Assembly: GCA_964034945.1 (NCBI GenBank)
Contig: OZ035960.1
Location: forward strand, 73,818,085-73,882,084
Source of the DNA: Chrysopilus asiliformis
Taxonomy: Eukaryota > Arthropoda > Insecta > Diptera > Rhagionidae
Length of the DNA stretch: 64,000 bases
Direction of reading: 5' to 3'
Shown here: in pieces, positions 11,540-20,668 of the stretch
Layout: every line of letters starts with the position of its first letter
How positions within the stretch are numbered: position 1 is the stretch's first letter
Program-made: the position numbers and the translations under genes
Notes under the pieces: generated by a model
Seen by the model: only the letters and a program-made list of their open reading frames with translations
The model's database searches: none
What the model was told of the DNA's origin: nothing

Positions 11540-12206
11540 TAGGGATGTCAAATTTTTGAAAAAACCGGTTTTCGGTTAAACCGGTTTTTAAGACTTCGGT
11601 TTAAACCGGGCCGGTTTAACCGGATCCAAAAAACCGGTTATTAAAACACCGAAAAACCGTTTTGTTCAAATTGGGTAGGTTAGGTTTAGACGCAACAAAT
11701 ACACTATAATAGTGGAACCACAATAGCGCTTTGCAACTTGCTTCAGCGTTGACAGTTCGACGCTCAAAAGTAAAATCAAAGGGATTGTATGAAGTCATCT
11801 ACAATAGCGCTTTGCCAGCGAGCTTCAAAGCGCGCTGACGCCTAGAGTACACCTACTTTCTACTTTCATACGCGTTGGCACTTTGACAGTTGTCATTCGG
11901 ACGTAAATAGAAGTTCATCGATTCCATTAAAAAGGGATAATATTAATTTTGAGGAAATGTTAATTGAAAAGGTGAAAAGTTATGAGTGTTTATATAACAC
12001 GAAATCGAAAGTATACCGAAATACCATAAAAAAAGAGTTTGCGTGGGCTAAAATTGCCGAAGAAACAGGACGGCCGAGTTTTTTCTAGAGGCTTGTTCTA
12101 AACTTGTTTGCATGAGCTCCATTAGCATATCAAAAGTTTCACTCCTCATCCTTGTGATTTTAAAAAAGTGTTCTGGGTCATTTTGCTTCATAGCATCAAA
12201 ATTTTT
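11540..12206. mobile_element. Partial inverted copy of the hAT element
   Basis: TAGGGATGTCAAATTTTTGA begins the mirrored hAT right end, next to the mirrored target site GTGCATAC at 11532-11539. The copy stops at 12206 without the other hAT end, so this is a by-product of the arm duplication and not an independent insertion. Confidence 0.8.
11903..12088 (+). pseudogene. MADF domain N-terminal fragment (right-arm copy)
   Basis: Same fragment as at 3501-3686, here on the plus strand: INFEEMLIEKVKSYECLYN, KKEFAWAKIAEETGRPS, then a stop at 12086-12088. It lies tail to tail with a minus-strand remnant of the Harbinger transposase (12100-12206). Confidence 0.55.
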
Positions 12207-12374
12207 GGGGAAAAATCCCAGAGAGAAATTTCTTGAAATCTTGCAATAGCAAAATTTCTTGGAATTTCACAATTCAAGATGGCGGAATCCAATTTCTCCC
12301 GACAAGTAATTGTAAAAATAACTAATTTTTACAAAATACGATACAAAAAGCTTTGGAAGAGAATATATAACATT

Positions 12375-13440
12375 AGCTGCGACCCATTGGGCTGATTTTT
12401 TTACTCCGGAGTAAATTTTCAATGGGTCGAATTTTTTATGCCAAGAACAATTTCTAACCTCAAAATTGAGCTGTCATATTTGTGTAGCAGTGCTGTGAAT
12501 CGAACTATTGTCTCCAGTTAAATATTTATTTTAAAATATGAATCAGTCACGAAAATGGTCTTTCAATGAGGGGAAAGCACTTATTTCCTGTTACAAGAAC
12601 AGAAAAGAGGAATATTTTCGAACCAGAAGCAAAAATCGGTTCTGGGAAAATATGTTGCAAGATCTGGAGGCTGAAGATGTACTGGTTAGTAATTTATTTA
12701 ATTAATAAAGAAAAACAATTAAACATTTTATATATTCACAGCTTTCACTGGCGACGCCGAAAAATCTGGAGGTGAAGTGGAAAAGTCTTTACCGCGCTTA
12801 TAAGAACGCGAAAGACCGAGGGACTGGATCTAGTGCTTCAAAATTTCCATCACTTTCATCCTCGTATAATAAATTTAATATCTAAACCAAGATTTTCATT
12901 ATGTATTGATTATATAGAGAAAGTATACACCATTTTTACCAGATTATGCTGCATAATTAATTTTTCAAGAAAGGTTTTGTCGGCGCTAAACAACAATTCG
13001 TTGGTCGTCAGAGAATCCCAATCGTTTCAAGTTTAATATTTATGTCCGTTGCTTTACATATCAATATATTTGTTTTATAATCACTATTAGATTTAGTTTT
13101 TGTTGATTAATGTCAATAAAATATTTACAAAAACTTATGATTTTTTTAGTTATTTTTAGTCTTTTTTCGTTCAACCAAATATAATCACACTAAAAATATT
13201 GAAATGACAATTCAAACTTTGCTTTCACAAGTTTTTATCATTTTAGCCATAATGTAATTTCCATAAGAGTTACAATTGAGTACACTCCACCGATCTGAGA
13301 GAAAAATTTCCCATTCAAACGTTTGTGACTACGATATGGCAATACATGTTCTTGAAAATTGTTCGTGAATTGGAGGTGGTGCAGTTTTGCTTTGTTCGGG
13401 AACACTCCGGAGTAAAAAATCAGCCCAATGGGTCGCAGCT
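12375..13440. mobile_element. 1066-bp AGCTGCG-type element carrying a Myb/SANT gene
   Basis: Long ends AGCTGCGACCCATTGGGCTG and complement continue inverted through an ACTCCGGAGT box. ATT flanks at 12372-12374 and 13441-13443, and the uninterrupted site is seen at about 7588-7600 (AACATTAAGG), which confirms both the boundaries and the 3-bp duplication. It carries one spliced Myb/SANT-like gene and no transposase, so it must depend on an enzyme supplied elsewhere. Confidence 0.9.
12538..12885 (+). CDS. Spliced Myb/SANT-like DNA-binding protein of a transposon
   Basis: Exon 1 (12538-12684) starts MNQSRKWSFNEGKALISCYK and ends at a GT donor (12685). The 57-bp intron ends with AG at 12740-12741. 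Exon 2 (12742-12885) starts LSLATPKNLEVKWKSLYRAY and ends with a TAA. The joined frame is 96 residues. Tryptophans in KWSFNEGKALISCY, NRFWENML and VKWKSLYRAYKNAKDRG sit at the three helix positions of the Myb/SANT-like fold, and the VKWKSL...YKNAKDR block is typical of its third helix. Such proteins help PIF/Harbinger transposases enter the nucleus and bind DNA. The frame is intact across both exons, so it may be a recent or functional copy. The protein is short, essentially a single domain. Confidence 0.7.
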
Positions 13441-13682
13441 ATTAAGGGGTTTTTCTTTTCGTCTGTTCTTCTGTTTCAGCCTTTTCAATTTCACGTATTG
13501 CATTAATTGCGAGAGCGGCGACTATGTGTTTTCTTTTCATCGGCATTTTGAGTACTAAATTTCAAGAGATTTTCGGCCCAGCTGTCAAAAAAATCTCATT
13601 GCGGTGAGATATTTCTTCGGATGAAAAATTGTTAATCAAGACGCGGTGTTAGTCCATTTCACAATCCTCATAATGACGTGGC

Positions 13683-15016
13683 CAGTGTTGTGCCGCGTAG
13701 TCTACGTGATGTAGACTACACCATTGTCGACGCGTAGACTATTACTGTAGACAATGGTCTATTCTCTACGCGTAGACAATGTAGACAATCAATAAAATAA
13801 AGGATAGCTGATTTAGTTTTAAAATCTCGTTTCTTTCAATTAATTTTAACATAATAAAGCACAATTTCCAGGAAGCAATCGCCAAATACTGTACATGAGA
13901 ACTTAGGGGTAAACTTTAATGGCAATTCTAATTCTATACATGCAATCTAAGCGGCTTTTTTTTAAATTTTTGCAATTGAAATCACATTGAATTCTAAAAC
14001 CTTTTAGCTTCACACATTTTTCAATATATTCAAGAATTTATTTTTGCGCTTATATTTATTGTACGTAAATCAATCTTAATCAGAATCATTAGGGCAATTC
14101 ACTCTTGATCGTAGATAGTAAAATCGTAGATTGTACTGTACATCTACGATGGAAAAGTACAACGAAGCGTGAGCAGCGCTTTACTAGAGGTTGTGGGTTT
14201 TGTCGTAAATTTTTGGCTCTTTTATTTATTTTCTTTACCTAAATTGTTTAAAGCATTTTTTAACTCTTAATTTATACTAAATCATATAAATACTTTAATT
14301 TACTTGCTTTTCCAATATCCATTTTAGAGTTGGCACCAAGTTGACATGTCACAATACATACCTTAACCTCACTTTATTAGAGGTACGACAAAAACTACGA
14401 TTTTACCATACCTTCGGGTGTGGTAGATTGTAGTTTTCGTCGTATAAAAATTTGTATGGAGAACTGTCACAAAACTACGATTTTATTTACGATTCTACGA
14501 TTCTACGAGTTTACGATCAACTACGATAAAGAGTGAATATTATAGTGCCCTATTGTCTTCTTCGTAATACAAATTATCATTTATTCGCAAAGAATAATAA
14601 ATATGGAGTAGTTTTTTAGACCTTTCAAAGGTAAGTCGATTTCGGCTTTAAGAACGGACGTGTGACCAGCGGGAAAACAGTCTTTCTATTACTGCGATAG
14701 AGTTGGATGATGCATCGTTGCCATATTCCAATAAACCGATGGTTTTTTTTATATCTTGTTCATATAAATTTAACTCTTTAGGGACACCAGCGCACCTCCA
14801 TTTCTTGTAATTGGCCATTTCCCATATAGTATAGGATTAGATATATGTCTCACTGATGACTTTGTTTTGACAGATATAAGAAAGTCTACATTGTCTACGC
14901 AAAGTCGACATTGTCTACGCCAATGTCTACATTGTCTACCCGAAAATCTATTGTCTACGCTATTGTCTACAGTGAAGTGTAGACAATTAAAGTCTAAGCG
15001 TAAAGGAACAACACTG
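13683..15016. mobile_element. 1.33-kb hAT MITE with TGTAGACAATG subterminal repeats
   Basis: The 8-bp duplication GACGTGGC is perfect at 13675-13682 and 15017-15024. Ends are CAGTGTTGTG and its near complement AACAACACTG. Both ends hold clusters of a TCTACATTGTCTACGC-like word (about 13707-13790 and 14884-14990), which look like transposase-binding sites. No coding remnant. It contains the MITE at 14091-14551. Confidence 0.85.
14091..14551. mobile_element. 461-bp nested MITE, ATT target duplication
   Basis: Ends AGGGCAATTCACTCTTGATC and complement (AAAGAGTGAATATTATAGTGCCCT-like) have ATT at 14088-14090 and 14552-14554. Inner words CTACGATTTT/AAAATCGTAG are repeated and inverted. Same 3-bp target as the AGCTGCG and GGGCGC families. 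Confidence 0.75.
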
Positions 15017-15024
15017 GACGTGGC

Positions 15025-15521
15025 ATCCTCCGTATTCTCGTAGGACGATTTGGCACTGATGTTTTTGGTGTTTCAAATCTGATTTACAATGCAGCAGCAA
15101 CGCCGACAGCAACAGCAACGTCACGGAGAAAGTGTTTTGATTGGTCGAGAATCGACTCTTTGACGTCAGATTTTCAGAGAGATATTTTGCTGCCGATTCA
15201 TTTCTAATCCTAAATTTCAGCAGCAACGTAGATAGCTGGTTTTTGTTGGTTATGTATACATGTGGTTGACATTTTAGGAACGAATTTGGTGGCGAATTTT
15301 GTGTTTAAAATGAAGTTTAAGATTGTTAATTAATAAAAATTTAATTTTGGTAATCAAGAAACAAAGATTAATCCCTAAAAAACTTCTAACAATTCGGGAA
15401 CGTCAATTTTTGCTGTTGCTGTTGCTGCTTCATTGTAATTCATCCGACAGCATTTCTCTTTTTGCCGTCGCTCTTTACATCGACGTTGCTGTTGCTGTTG
15501 GCGTTGCTGCTTCATTGTAAA
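15025..15521. repeat. Region with inverted GCAGCAACGCC/GGCGTTGCTGC blocks, no gene
   Basis: A 44-bp block (CTGATTTACAATGCAGCAGC then AACGCC.ACAGCAACAGC) at 15078-15125 recurs inverted at 15483-15530, with a partial third copy near 15411-15440. It lies just beyond the 3' end of the gypsy relic and may include LTR remains, but I found no matching LTR pair. Confidence 0.4.
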
Positions 15522-15830
15522 TCAGCCTTCAGTTATATCCATCCTGAGTTCCGGAGCTTCAATGTTTTCATCCACATCAACTCTTGGTGTTACGGTACGC
15601 TGCTCTTTAGACTTCTCGCTGGCCACCTTCTGTTTCGGCATCTCATTAGTAGTAGCAGTCGTAACAATTTCTTGATCCTCGAATGGAAACACGAACTCAT
15701 TTTTTCCAGTCACCGATGTATTTCTTTCCATCGTCCGATTCTCCTGTCTATTACTTTTGCATGATTCCGGTAACCGGCTTCGCAGTTGATCAATATGACG
15801 TTTTCCCGTACGACCATCCGCAACCATCAC
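15522..15830 (-). pseudogene. gypsy integrase C-terminal tail
   Basis: A frame starting VADGRTGKRHIDQLRSR, typical of the basic 'HIDQL' tail after the gypsy integrase GPY/F region, followed by a low-complexity polar C-terminus. It overlaps the end of the catalytic frame by a few bases in another frame, which implies a frameshift between them. Confidence 0.7.
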
Positions 15831-16354
15831 TTCATATCTCCCTCCGTCATTGTTGAAATAGTCCGCTTCATATATTGTACCATCCGCTCTGCTTGTCCAT
15901 TAATCGATGGATGATAAGGAGCCACAGTTCCGTATTTAATAAGATTACTATCATAAAATTCTTTTATTTCTCGTGACACAAAAGCAGTCCCATTGTCCGT
16001 TATTATGCGATCTGGTATTCCGTATTTTGCAAATAAGCCTCTCAAACCTCTAATGACCTGTTCCGATGATTGATTCTTTACAATGATAACCTCTAGCACC
16101 TTAGACATTGCATCGACAACAATAAAAAAAATTTTACCCTGGAACGGTCCCGCAAAATCCAGATGAAGTGCAAACCAAGGATTGGCAGGCTTTTCGGCAA
16201 TTTGTTTTGGTGCTCTAGGAGGATCATTCTGCTGCTCTTGATAAGACTTTACACATTCGGCAATTTCCTCATCTATTTTTGGCCACCATGCATAGCTGCG
16301 CGCACACGACTTCATTACCACTTCATTAGGATGATTTGCGTGAAGTAGATTCAT
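15827..16354 (-). pseudogene. gypsy integrase, catalytic core
   Basis: The frame shows the rve core. The first Asp lies in LHLDFAGPF, the second in RIITDNGTAF, and the Glu in INGQAERMVQYMK, giving an intact D,D-35-E set over about 175 residues. The N-terminal HHCC zinc finger is degraded: histidines are present near HANHP, but the second Cys pair has become CVKSYQEQQ. Upstream in another frame (16326-16577) lies the linker from RNase H, so a frameshift separates them. Confidence 0.85.
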
Positions 16355-16604
16355 TATTGTGAATGCCTTGGCACAACAAGTCGATTACCCCACAAAACGC
16401 AGTCCTTGTGTACTGAAATCTCCAGTCCAGTCTTATAGTCCAATATCTGACGTGGCTCAATACTTCATCATCTCCTATCATTTTCTGTAACCTCTGTGGT
16501 GGAATCACAATTTTTTCCTCCAAAAACAGAACATCACCCAGCACTAAAGCTTCATCAGTCCTACTCTTTATTGGCAATCGGCTTAAACAGTCTGCATTCG
16601 AATT

Positions 16605-17156
16605 CTACTTGCCACTTCTAAACTCCATTTTGTAAGAATAGCCACCCATCGTTAGACACCATCGTAGCATTCTGGGTGTAATTATTGTAGGTATGACCTT
16701 CTCCGCATTAAACAGTCCCAGTAGTGGCTTAATCGTTACCTCTCGTCCTGCTATATATTGATGAAAATGTTTTACCCCATCTATAACAGCTAACGCTTCA
16801 CGGTCTATTTGAGCATAATTTCTCTCAGTAGTTCCCAATGTACGAGAATGGCACGCTATTGGTCTTTCTTCACCTTCCATACGATGAGCCAGCACGGAAC
16901 CCACCCCGTATGCTGACACGTCGCAGCATAACACTAGTGGTTTCTCACCATCATAATGTACCAGTAGATCATCGGAATGTAAAAGACCTTTTAGTTTTAC
17001 GAAAACGTCCGTATGCATTTTCATCCAGTTCCACTTACTATTCGTGTCCAATAACCGATGCAATGGCTCCCCAGCTGATGCCTTCCCTGGAAGAAATCTA
17101 TTGTAAAAGTTAATCATGCCCAAAAAAGATTGCAACTCAGTTTTATTTGTCGGCAA
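16605..17156 (-). pseudogene. gypsy RT thumb/connection and RNase H
   Basis: The frame opens with LQSFLGMINFYNRFLPG, the usual block after the RT palm, and continues into RNase H with VLCCDVSAYGVGSVLAH (first catalytic Asp) and AQIDREALAVIDGVKHFHQY (the Glu region). It ends at a stop after MEFRSGK, where the 'H.NADALSR' block would follow. The MITE at 17161-17406 was inserted immediately upstream. Confidence 0.85.
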
Positions 17157-17160
17157 TGGT

Positions 17161-17406
17161 CAAGGCCCAATTAACCATAGGGCTAATTGGGCTACAGCCC
17201 AGGGGCGCCATACAGCCCAGGGGCGCCAATTAATATTTAATTCACATATTTATAAAAATTTTTGAATTTTATTTTGCGTAAATATATATTTAAGTTTTGA
17301 ATTAAAGAATATTTTAAAAAATAAAATTGAATTTTTACAATAAAACTATGTAAGGGTGCAAAATTTTATTGAGCCCAGGGGGCTCAAACTTGTTAATACG
17401 GCTCTG
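17161..17406. mobile_element. 246-bp hAT MITE splitting the gypsy polymerase
   Basis: The 8-bp duplication GCAATGGT lies at 17153-17160 and 17407-17414. Imperfect ends CAAGGCCCAATTAACCA and, from the right, CAGAGCCGTATTAACAA fit a hAT MITE. Inside, TACAGCCCAGGGGCGCCA is tandemly doubled. Removing it rejoins the gypsy frame at the RT/RNase H boundary, which confirms the insertion. Confidence 0.8.
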
Positions 17407-17414
17407 GCAATGGT

Positions 17415-18214
17415 GCATCCTGAATTGCCTCATAGCGCTCCGTCGTCGGTTGCACACCCGCAGCAGAAACTCTGAAGCCCAAAAATTCGAATTCTGAGAC
17501 TCCAAAACAACATTTTTTCTTCTTCACCGTTAGTCCAGCCCTCTGTAATCTGTCGAACACAGCTTTCAGACGATTATAGTGCTCATCTTCGTCAGCTCCC
17601 GAACCAATGATGTCGTCCAAGTATGCCGCTACTGCTTCTAATCCTGCCAATAGCGTGTCCATCGAGAGCTGAAACTCTCTCGGCGCAGGGGACACTCCAA
17701 ATTGTAGTCTTTTTACCCGGAACAATCCCATATGCATATTTATGGTCAATATTTCTGCCGACTCGTCATCCACAGGTAATTGCTGATACGCTTGTGATAA
17801 ATCTATTTTACTGTAGATCTTTCCTTTTCCCACCTTCCCCAGCGTTTCGTTTATTGTGGGAATCGGATATAAGTTTTGCTTTACGACTTTGTTCACTGTG
17901 CATCGGTAATCTCCGCACAATCGAATCGATCCATCCTTTTTCCTTACTGGCACTACAGGAGTTGCCCACTCAGAATATGTCACCAGCTCCAAAATCCCTT
18001 GCTGGACCAAATTCTGAATTTCTCTCTCTACCGCCGGTCTAATCGCAAATGGTACTTGTCGAAACCGCTGAAATTGAGGCACAGCTCCCTCTTTCAATAC
18101 AATTTTCACCTTTAATTCAGCATGTGCGCCAAGTTTAGATCCGAAAACCGTACCAGCATATTTTTCGCAGAGTTTTGTAATATTGTAGTCCGCAGAAACA
18201 TTCATCACTCCTTG
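17415..18214 (-). pseudogene. gypsy reverse transcriptase
   Basis: The frame contains LVTYSEWATPVVPVRKKDGS, RLCGDYRCTVNK, YSKIDLSQAYQQLPV (first catalytic Asp), RLQFGVSPAPREFQ and AYLDDIIGSG, which carries the DD pair. These blocks, in order, identify a Ty3/gypsy RT (fingers and palm). The region is uninterrupted for about 265 residues. Upstream, past the mariner-like insertion, the frame resumes at 18954-19108 with LLGRNWFEDLDIH, the block that normally precedes RT. Confidence 0.9.
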
Positions 18215-18216
18215 TA

Positions 18217-18952
18217 AAGGGTGGGTAAATTTTAAGGGCCGATGTTGAATGTGAACCACACCTAAACGTAAAGTTTTTTTCTGCATTTCATTTGACATTT
18301 CTCAATTTCAGACTAACTCAATTTGAACCATGGAAAGATACACAATCGAGCAACGCGTTAAAGTTATTCAGGCTTATTATGAAAATGGGCGTTCAAACTC
18401 AACTCGTCGTCGTGCCCAACAATTGCACCTCCCACGCTCGTCGTTGATGAACATTATGCATAAAGACTTGCATTTACACGCTTACAAGGTGCAATTGACT
18501 CAAGAACTAAAGCCTCTTGACCATTTCAAGCGTCGTCAATGGTCAGAATGGTGGCAAGAAATGGCAACAGTGGATGATCAATTTTCGAAGAAAATCATCT
18601 TCAGTGATGAGGCACATTTTCACCTCAGTGGATTCGTCAATAAGCAGAAGAGCCGCATTTGGGCGAATGATAATCCAAGAGTGATTGTCGAAAAACCAAT
18701 GCACCCACAAAGAGTGACTGTTTGGTGCGGTTTATGGGCTGGCGACACGAAGTGCACGATATGCATTTTGATTTGAACGCCCATTTTCATAATAAGCCTG
18801 AATAACTTTACCGCGTTGCTCGATTGTGTATCTTTCCATGGTTCAAATTGAGTTAGTCTGAAATTGAGAAATGTCAAATGAAATGCAGAAAAAAACTTGA
18901 CGTTTAGGTGTGGTTCACATTCAACATCGGCCCTTAAAATTTAACCACCCTT
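18217..18952. mobile_element. mariner-superfamily element with two 5' ends
   Basis: TA flanks the element at 18215-18216 and 18953-18954. The two ends are 181-bp inverted copies (18217-18397 and 18772-18952) that include not only the terminal repeat (AAGGGTGGGTAAATTTTAAG) but also the first 68 bases of the transposase gene. The right end is thus a second, inverted left end and the true 3' end has been lost. Confidence 0.85.
18330..18776 (+). pseudogene. mariner/Tc-like transposase, 5' part
   Basis: The 148-residue frame begins MERYTIEQRVKVIQAYYENG (an N-terminal helix-turn-helix as in the DUF4817 group) and reaches IIFSDEAHFHLSGFVNKQ, where the Asp before Glu-Ala-His is the first catalytic residue, and HPQRVTVWCGLWAG. 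It has a shortened region between the HTH and catalytic domain and is then cut by the inverted duplication, so the second Asp and third acidic residue are absent. It cannot be catalytically active. Confidence 0.75.
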
Positions 18953-18953
18953 T

Positions 18954-19108
18954 ATGTGAATGTCCAAGTCCTCAAACCAATTTCGGCCGAGCAAATTTCC
19001 CCCTTGATCAGCCGCCACAACAACGAGTAACTTTTTGCACAAGTTTTTATACTCCACTCTTACCTGCGCCTGTCCCAGCAGTCGTCAATCTTGACTAGTC
19101 CAAGGCCC
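18954..19108 (-). pseudogene. gypsy protease-to-RT linker
   Basis: The minus strand reads VRVEYKNLCKKLLVVVAADQ then NLLGRNWFEDLDIH, the 'LLGR.W' block expected just before a gypsy RT. It is bounded by the mariner-like element on one side and a MITE on the other. Confidence 0.6.
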
Positions 19109-19822
19109 CTATTGTGAGCTTCGTCAATCGATCGTTGAAATGTCAAATCGAAAAATCGGTATTGCGATCATCGATTTTATCGTTCGTGAACGATAAAATC
19201 GTTCAGTTGGGAACGATGACATTTGTTTGATCGTTCGGTGAAGTTTATGTCAAGTTAGCGATCGGTGAAGTATTGCAATTACTTTTTTTTATCAAAATTA
19301 GAGGCTAATAATAAAATGGAAGTATTTGTACACATTAGGAAATTATTAATGAGGAATATCTTGATCAAAACCTCGATCAAAAATCCAATATAAAAATTGG
19401 TTGAAAAAATGAAGATAAATAAGACCAAAGTGGTATAAAAATAATTTAAATAAAAAATGAACTTAAAAACTGTTTTATTCACATAGATTTGAAATATTGT
19501 ACAATTCAAAGAACTCAACATTCGGTGTTTAATATTTTCGCCTTGACGTTGGTTTGTAAAACCGTCTTCTGGTGTAATTTCGCTCATATGACCATTGTCA
19601 TCCACCTCCTCTATGTTTTAAGGGAGCTCAATATTGTATTTTCTGCGTTAAAGTCATTTTTAAACATTAAAATAACTTCAACAATGTGAATTCCCAAACG
19701 TCAAACACTAAAAAATTCACAATAGCGATTGCTTGAACGATGAACCTTACGCAATACCAAATTTTTTTTCGATCGTTCCGGCCAACGATGGTCGATCGAA
19801 TAGATATCGATAACCGCAATAG
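19109..19822. mobile_element. 714-bp MITE inserted in the gypsy protease
   Basis: Ends CTATTGTGAGCTTCGTCAAT and, from the right, CTATTGCGGTTATCGATATC are inverted. Cutting between them rejoins the gypsy reading at LLLKTWG. Flanking bases are GC-rich (GGCCC/GCCCC) and the target duplication is not clear. Internal frames have no recognisable protein. Confidence 0.6.
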
Positions 19823-20290
19823 GCCCCCAAGTCTTTAGTAACAGATTCGTTCGAATTAGCCGTGTAGTCGGAATCTTGATCTTCTTACAAGTCGCCTCAT
19901 TGATGATTGTACACACTGCTCCGGAATCTACCTCCATTTGAACATCCACATTGGTTAACCGAACATTTGCCACAATTTTGGATGCCACTCCGACCATATT
20001 AATAGTGTTCAACGCATACAAGTCGTCTTGGCCCTCATCTTCTACTTCGATAGCATTACACGTAGCCTTACCTCGTTTTTTCTGGAACTTCGTTCTCTGG
20101 CTTTGATTTGCTGTCAACGCAGCTTGCTTTTGATCTTTCTTTTTCTTCAAACATGCAGCACTAATGTGACCTGTCTTGTTGCAATAATAGCAGACATCAT
20201 TCTTGAAACGGCAACTGCTTCCTGGATGACTCCCTCCGCAATGGAAACATGCCGATATGGATTGCGTCTTTTTGTTTTGTTGTATAGCCC
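19823..20290 (-). pseudogene. gypsy gag zinc knuckles and aspartic protease
   Basis: Reading toward lower coordinates, a frame contains CFHCGGSHPGSSC and then CYYCNKTGHISAAC (an exact CX2CX4HX4C knuckle), a basic stretch, and the protease core QMEVDSGAVCTIINEATCKK with the DSG catalytic motif. It is broken by the 19109-19822 MITE after LLLKTWG. Two knuckles followed by DSG are typical of insect gypsy elements of the K02A2.6-like type. Confidence 0.8.
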
Positions 20291-20365
20291 CAGCACCTCG
20301 TTCTTAGCCTCACTTCTGGCAGCCCCAACATTTCCTCGAACCGTCGATACATTTTTACGAGACAT

Positions 20366-20668
20366 TTTTGCTCATGAACGTACTTAGCCTCGCATTCTAC
20401 GAAAAACGGATCTGCGTAAAATTTCAAGTCTCTAGCTCAATCCGTGCGCTCGCAATCCGCGCCACAGACAGACGGACGGACGGACAGACGGACGAACGGA
20501 CGGACGGACAGACGGACGAACGGACGGACGGACGGACGGACATGCTAAATTAAAATTTTTTTTATCATTCTAAACACACTGGTGTCATTCATTTTTTTGT
20601 GTGATGACGGGATCTTGCCGTTACAAACGGTAAGGCAAAGTTAATATACCCTTTGGTTTCACCATACG
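20366..20668 (-). repeat. Partial mini-me-like repeat with (GTCC/GTCY)n
   Basis: On the minus strand it starts CGTATGGTGAAACCAAAGGG, passes a GTCC/GTCT/GTTC tetranucleotide array (20467-20541) and ends near AGATCCGTTTTTCGTAGAAT. Related copies lie at 29597-30143, 44527-45066 and 59356-59790. It separates the gypsy relic from the LINE relic. Confidence 0.75.

Larger units (their letters stand above)
8157..12206 (-). repeat. Right arm of the giant inverted repeat (about 4.05 kb)
   Basis: Reverse complement of 3383-7446 at an estimated more than 99% identity by eye. It repeats all the MITEs of the left arm in mirror order and ends at 12206 inside the duplicated hAT/Harbinger sequence (last shared word TAGCATCAAAATTTTT). 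The bases after 12206 (GGGGAAAAATCCCAGAG) are unrelated to the left arm's outer flank, so the duplicated segment was cut there. Confidence 0.9.
15522..20365 (-). mobile_element. Ty3/gypsy retrotransposon relic (gag end to integrase)
   Basis: On the minus strand the order is gag zinc knuckle, protease, reverse transcriptase, RNase H, integrase, which is the Ty3/gypsy order. Four elements break it: 19109-19822 in protease, 18217-18952 between protease and RT, 17161-17406 between RT and RNase H, and the mini-me at 20366-20668 at its 5' edge. There are also stops and frameshifts. Most of gag and both LTRs are not recognised. No env-like frame is seen. The sequence is clearly dead. Confidence 0.9.

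Noticed and set aside
3383..12206. The giant palindrome dismissed as a pure read artefact
   Set aside because: Not dismissed, because the arms differ by a 15-bp indel and several substitutions, which a folded single-read artefact in a polished assembly would not easily give. It stays a finding with that caveat.
15323..15764. Leu/Val-rich frames resembling membrane proteins near the gypsy 3' end
   Set aside because: They are the reverse strand of CAG/CAA-rich repeats and of integrase tail sequence.
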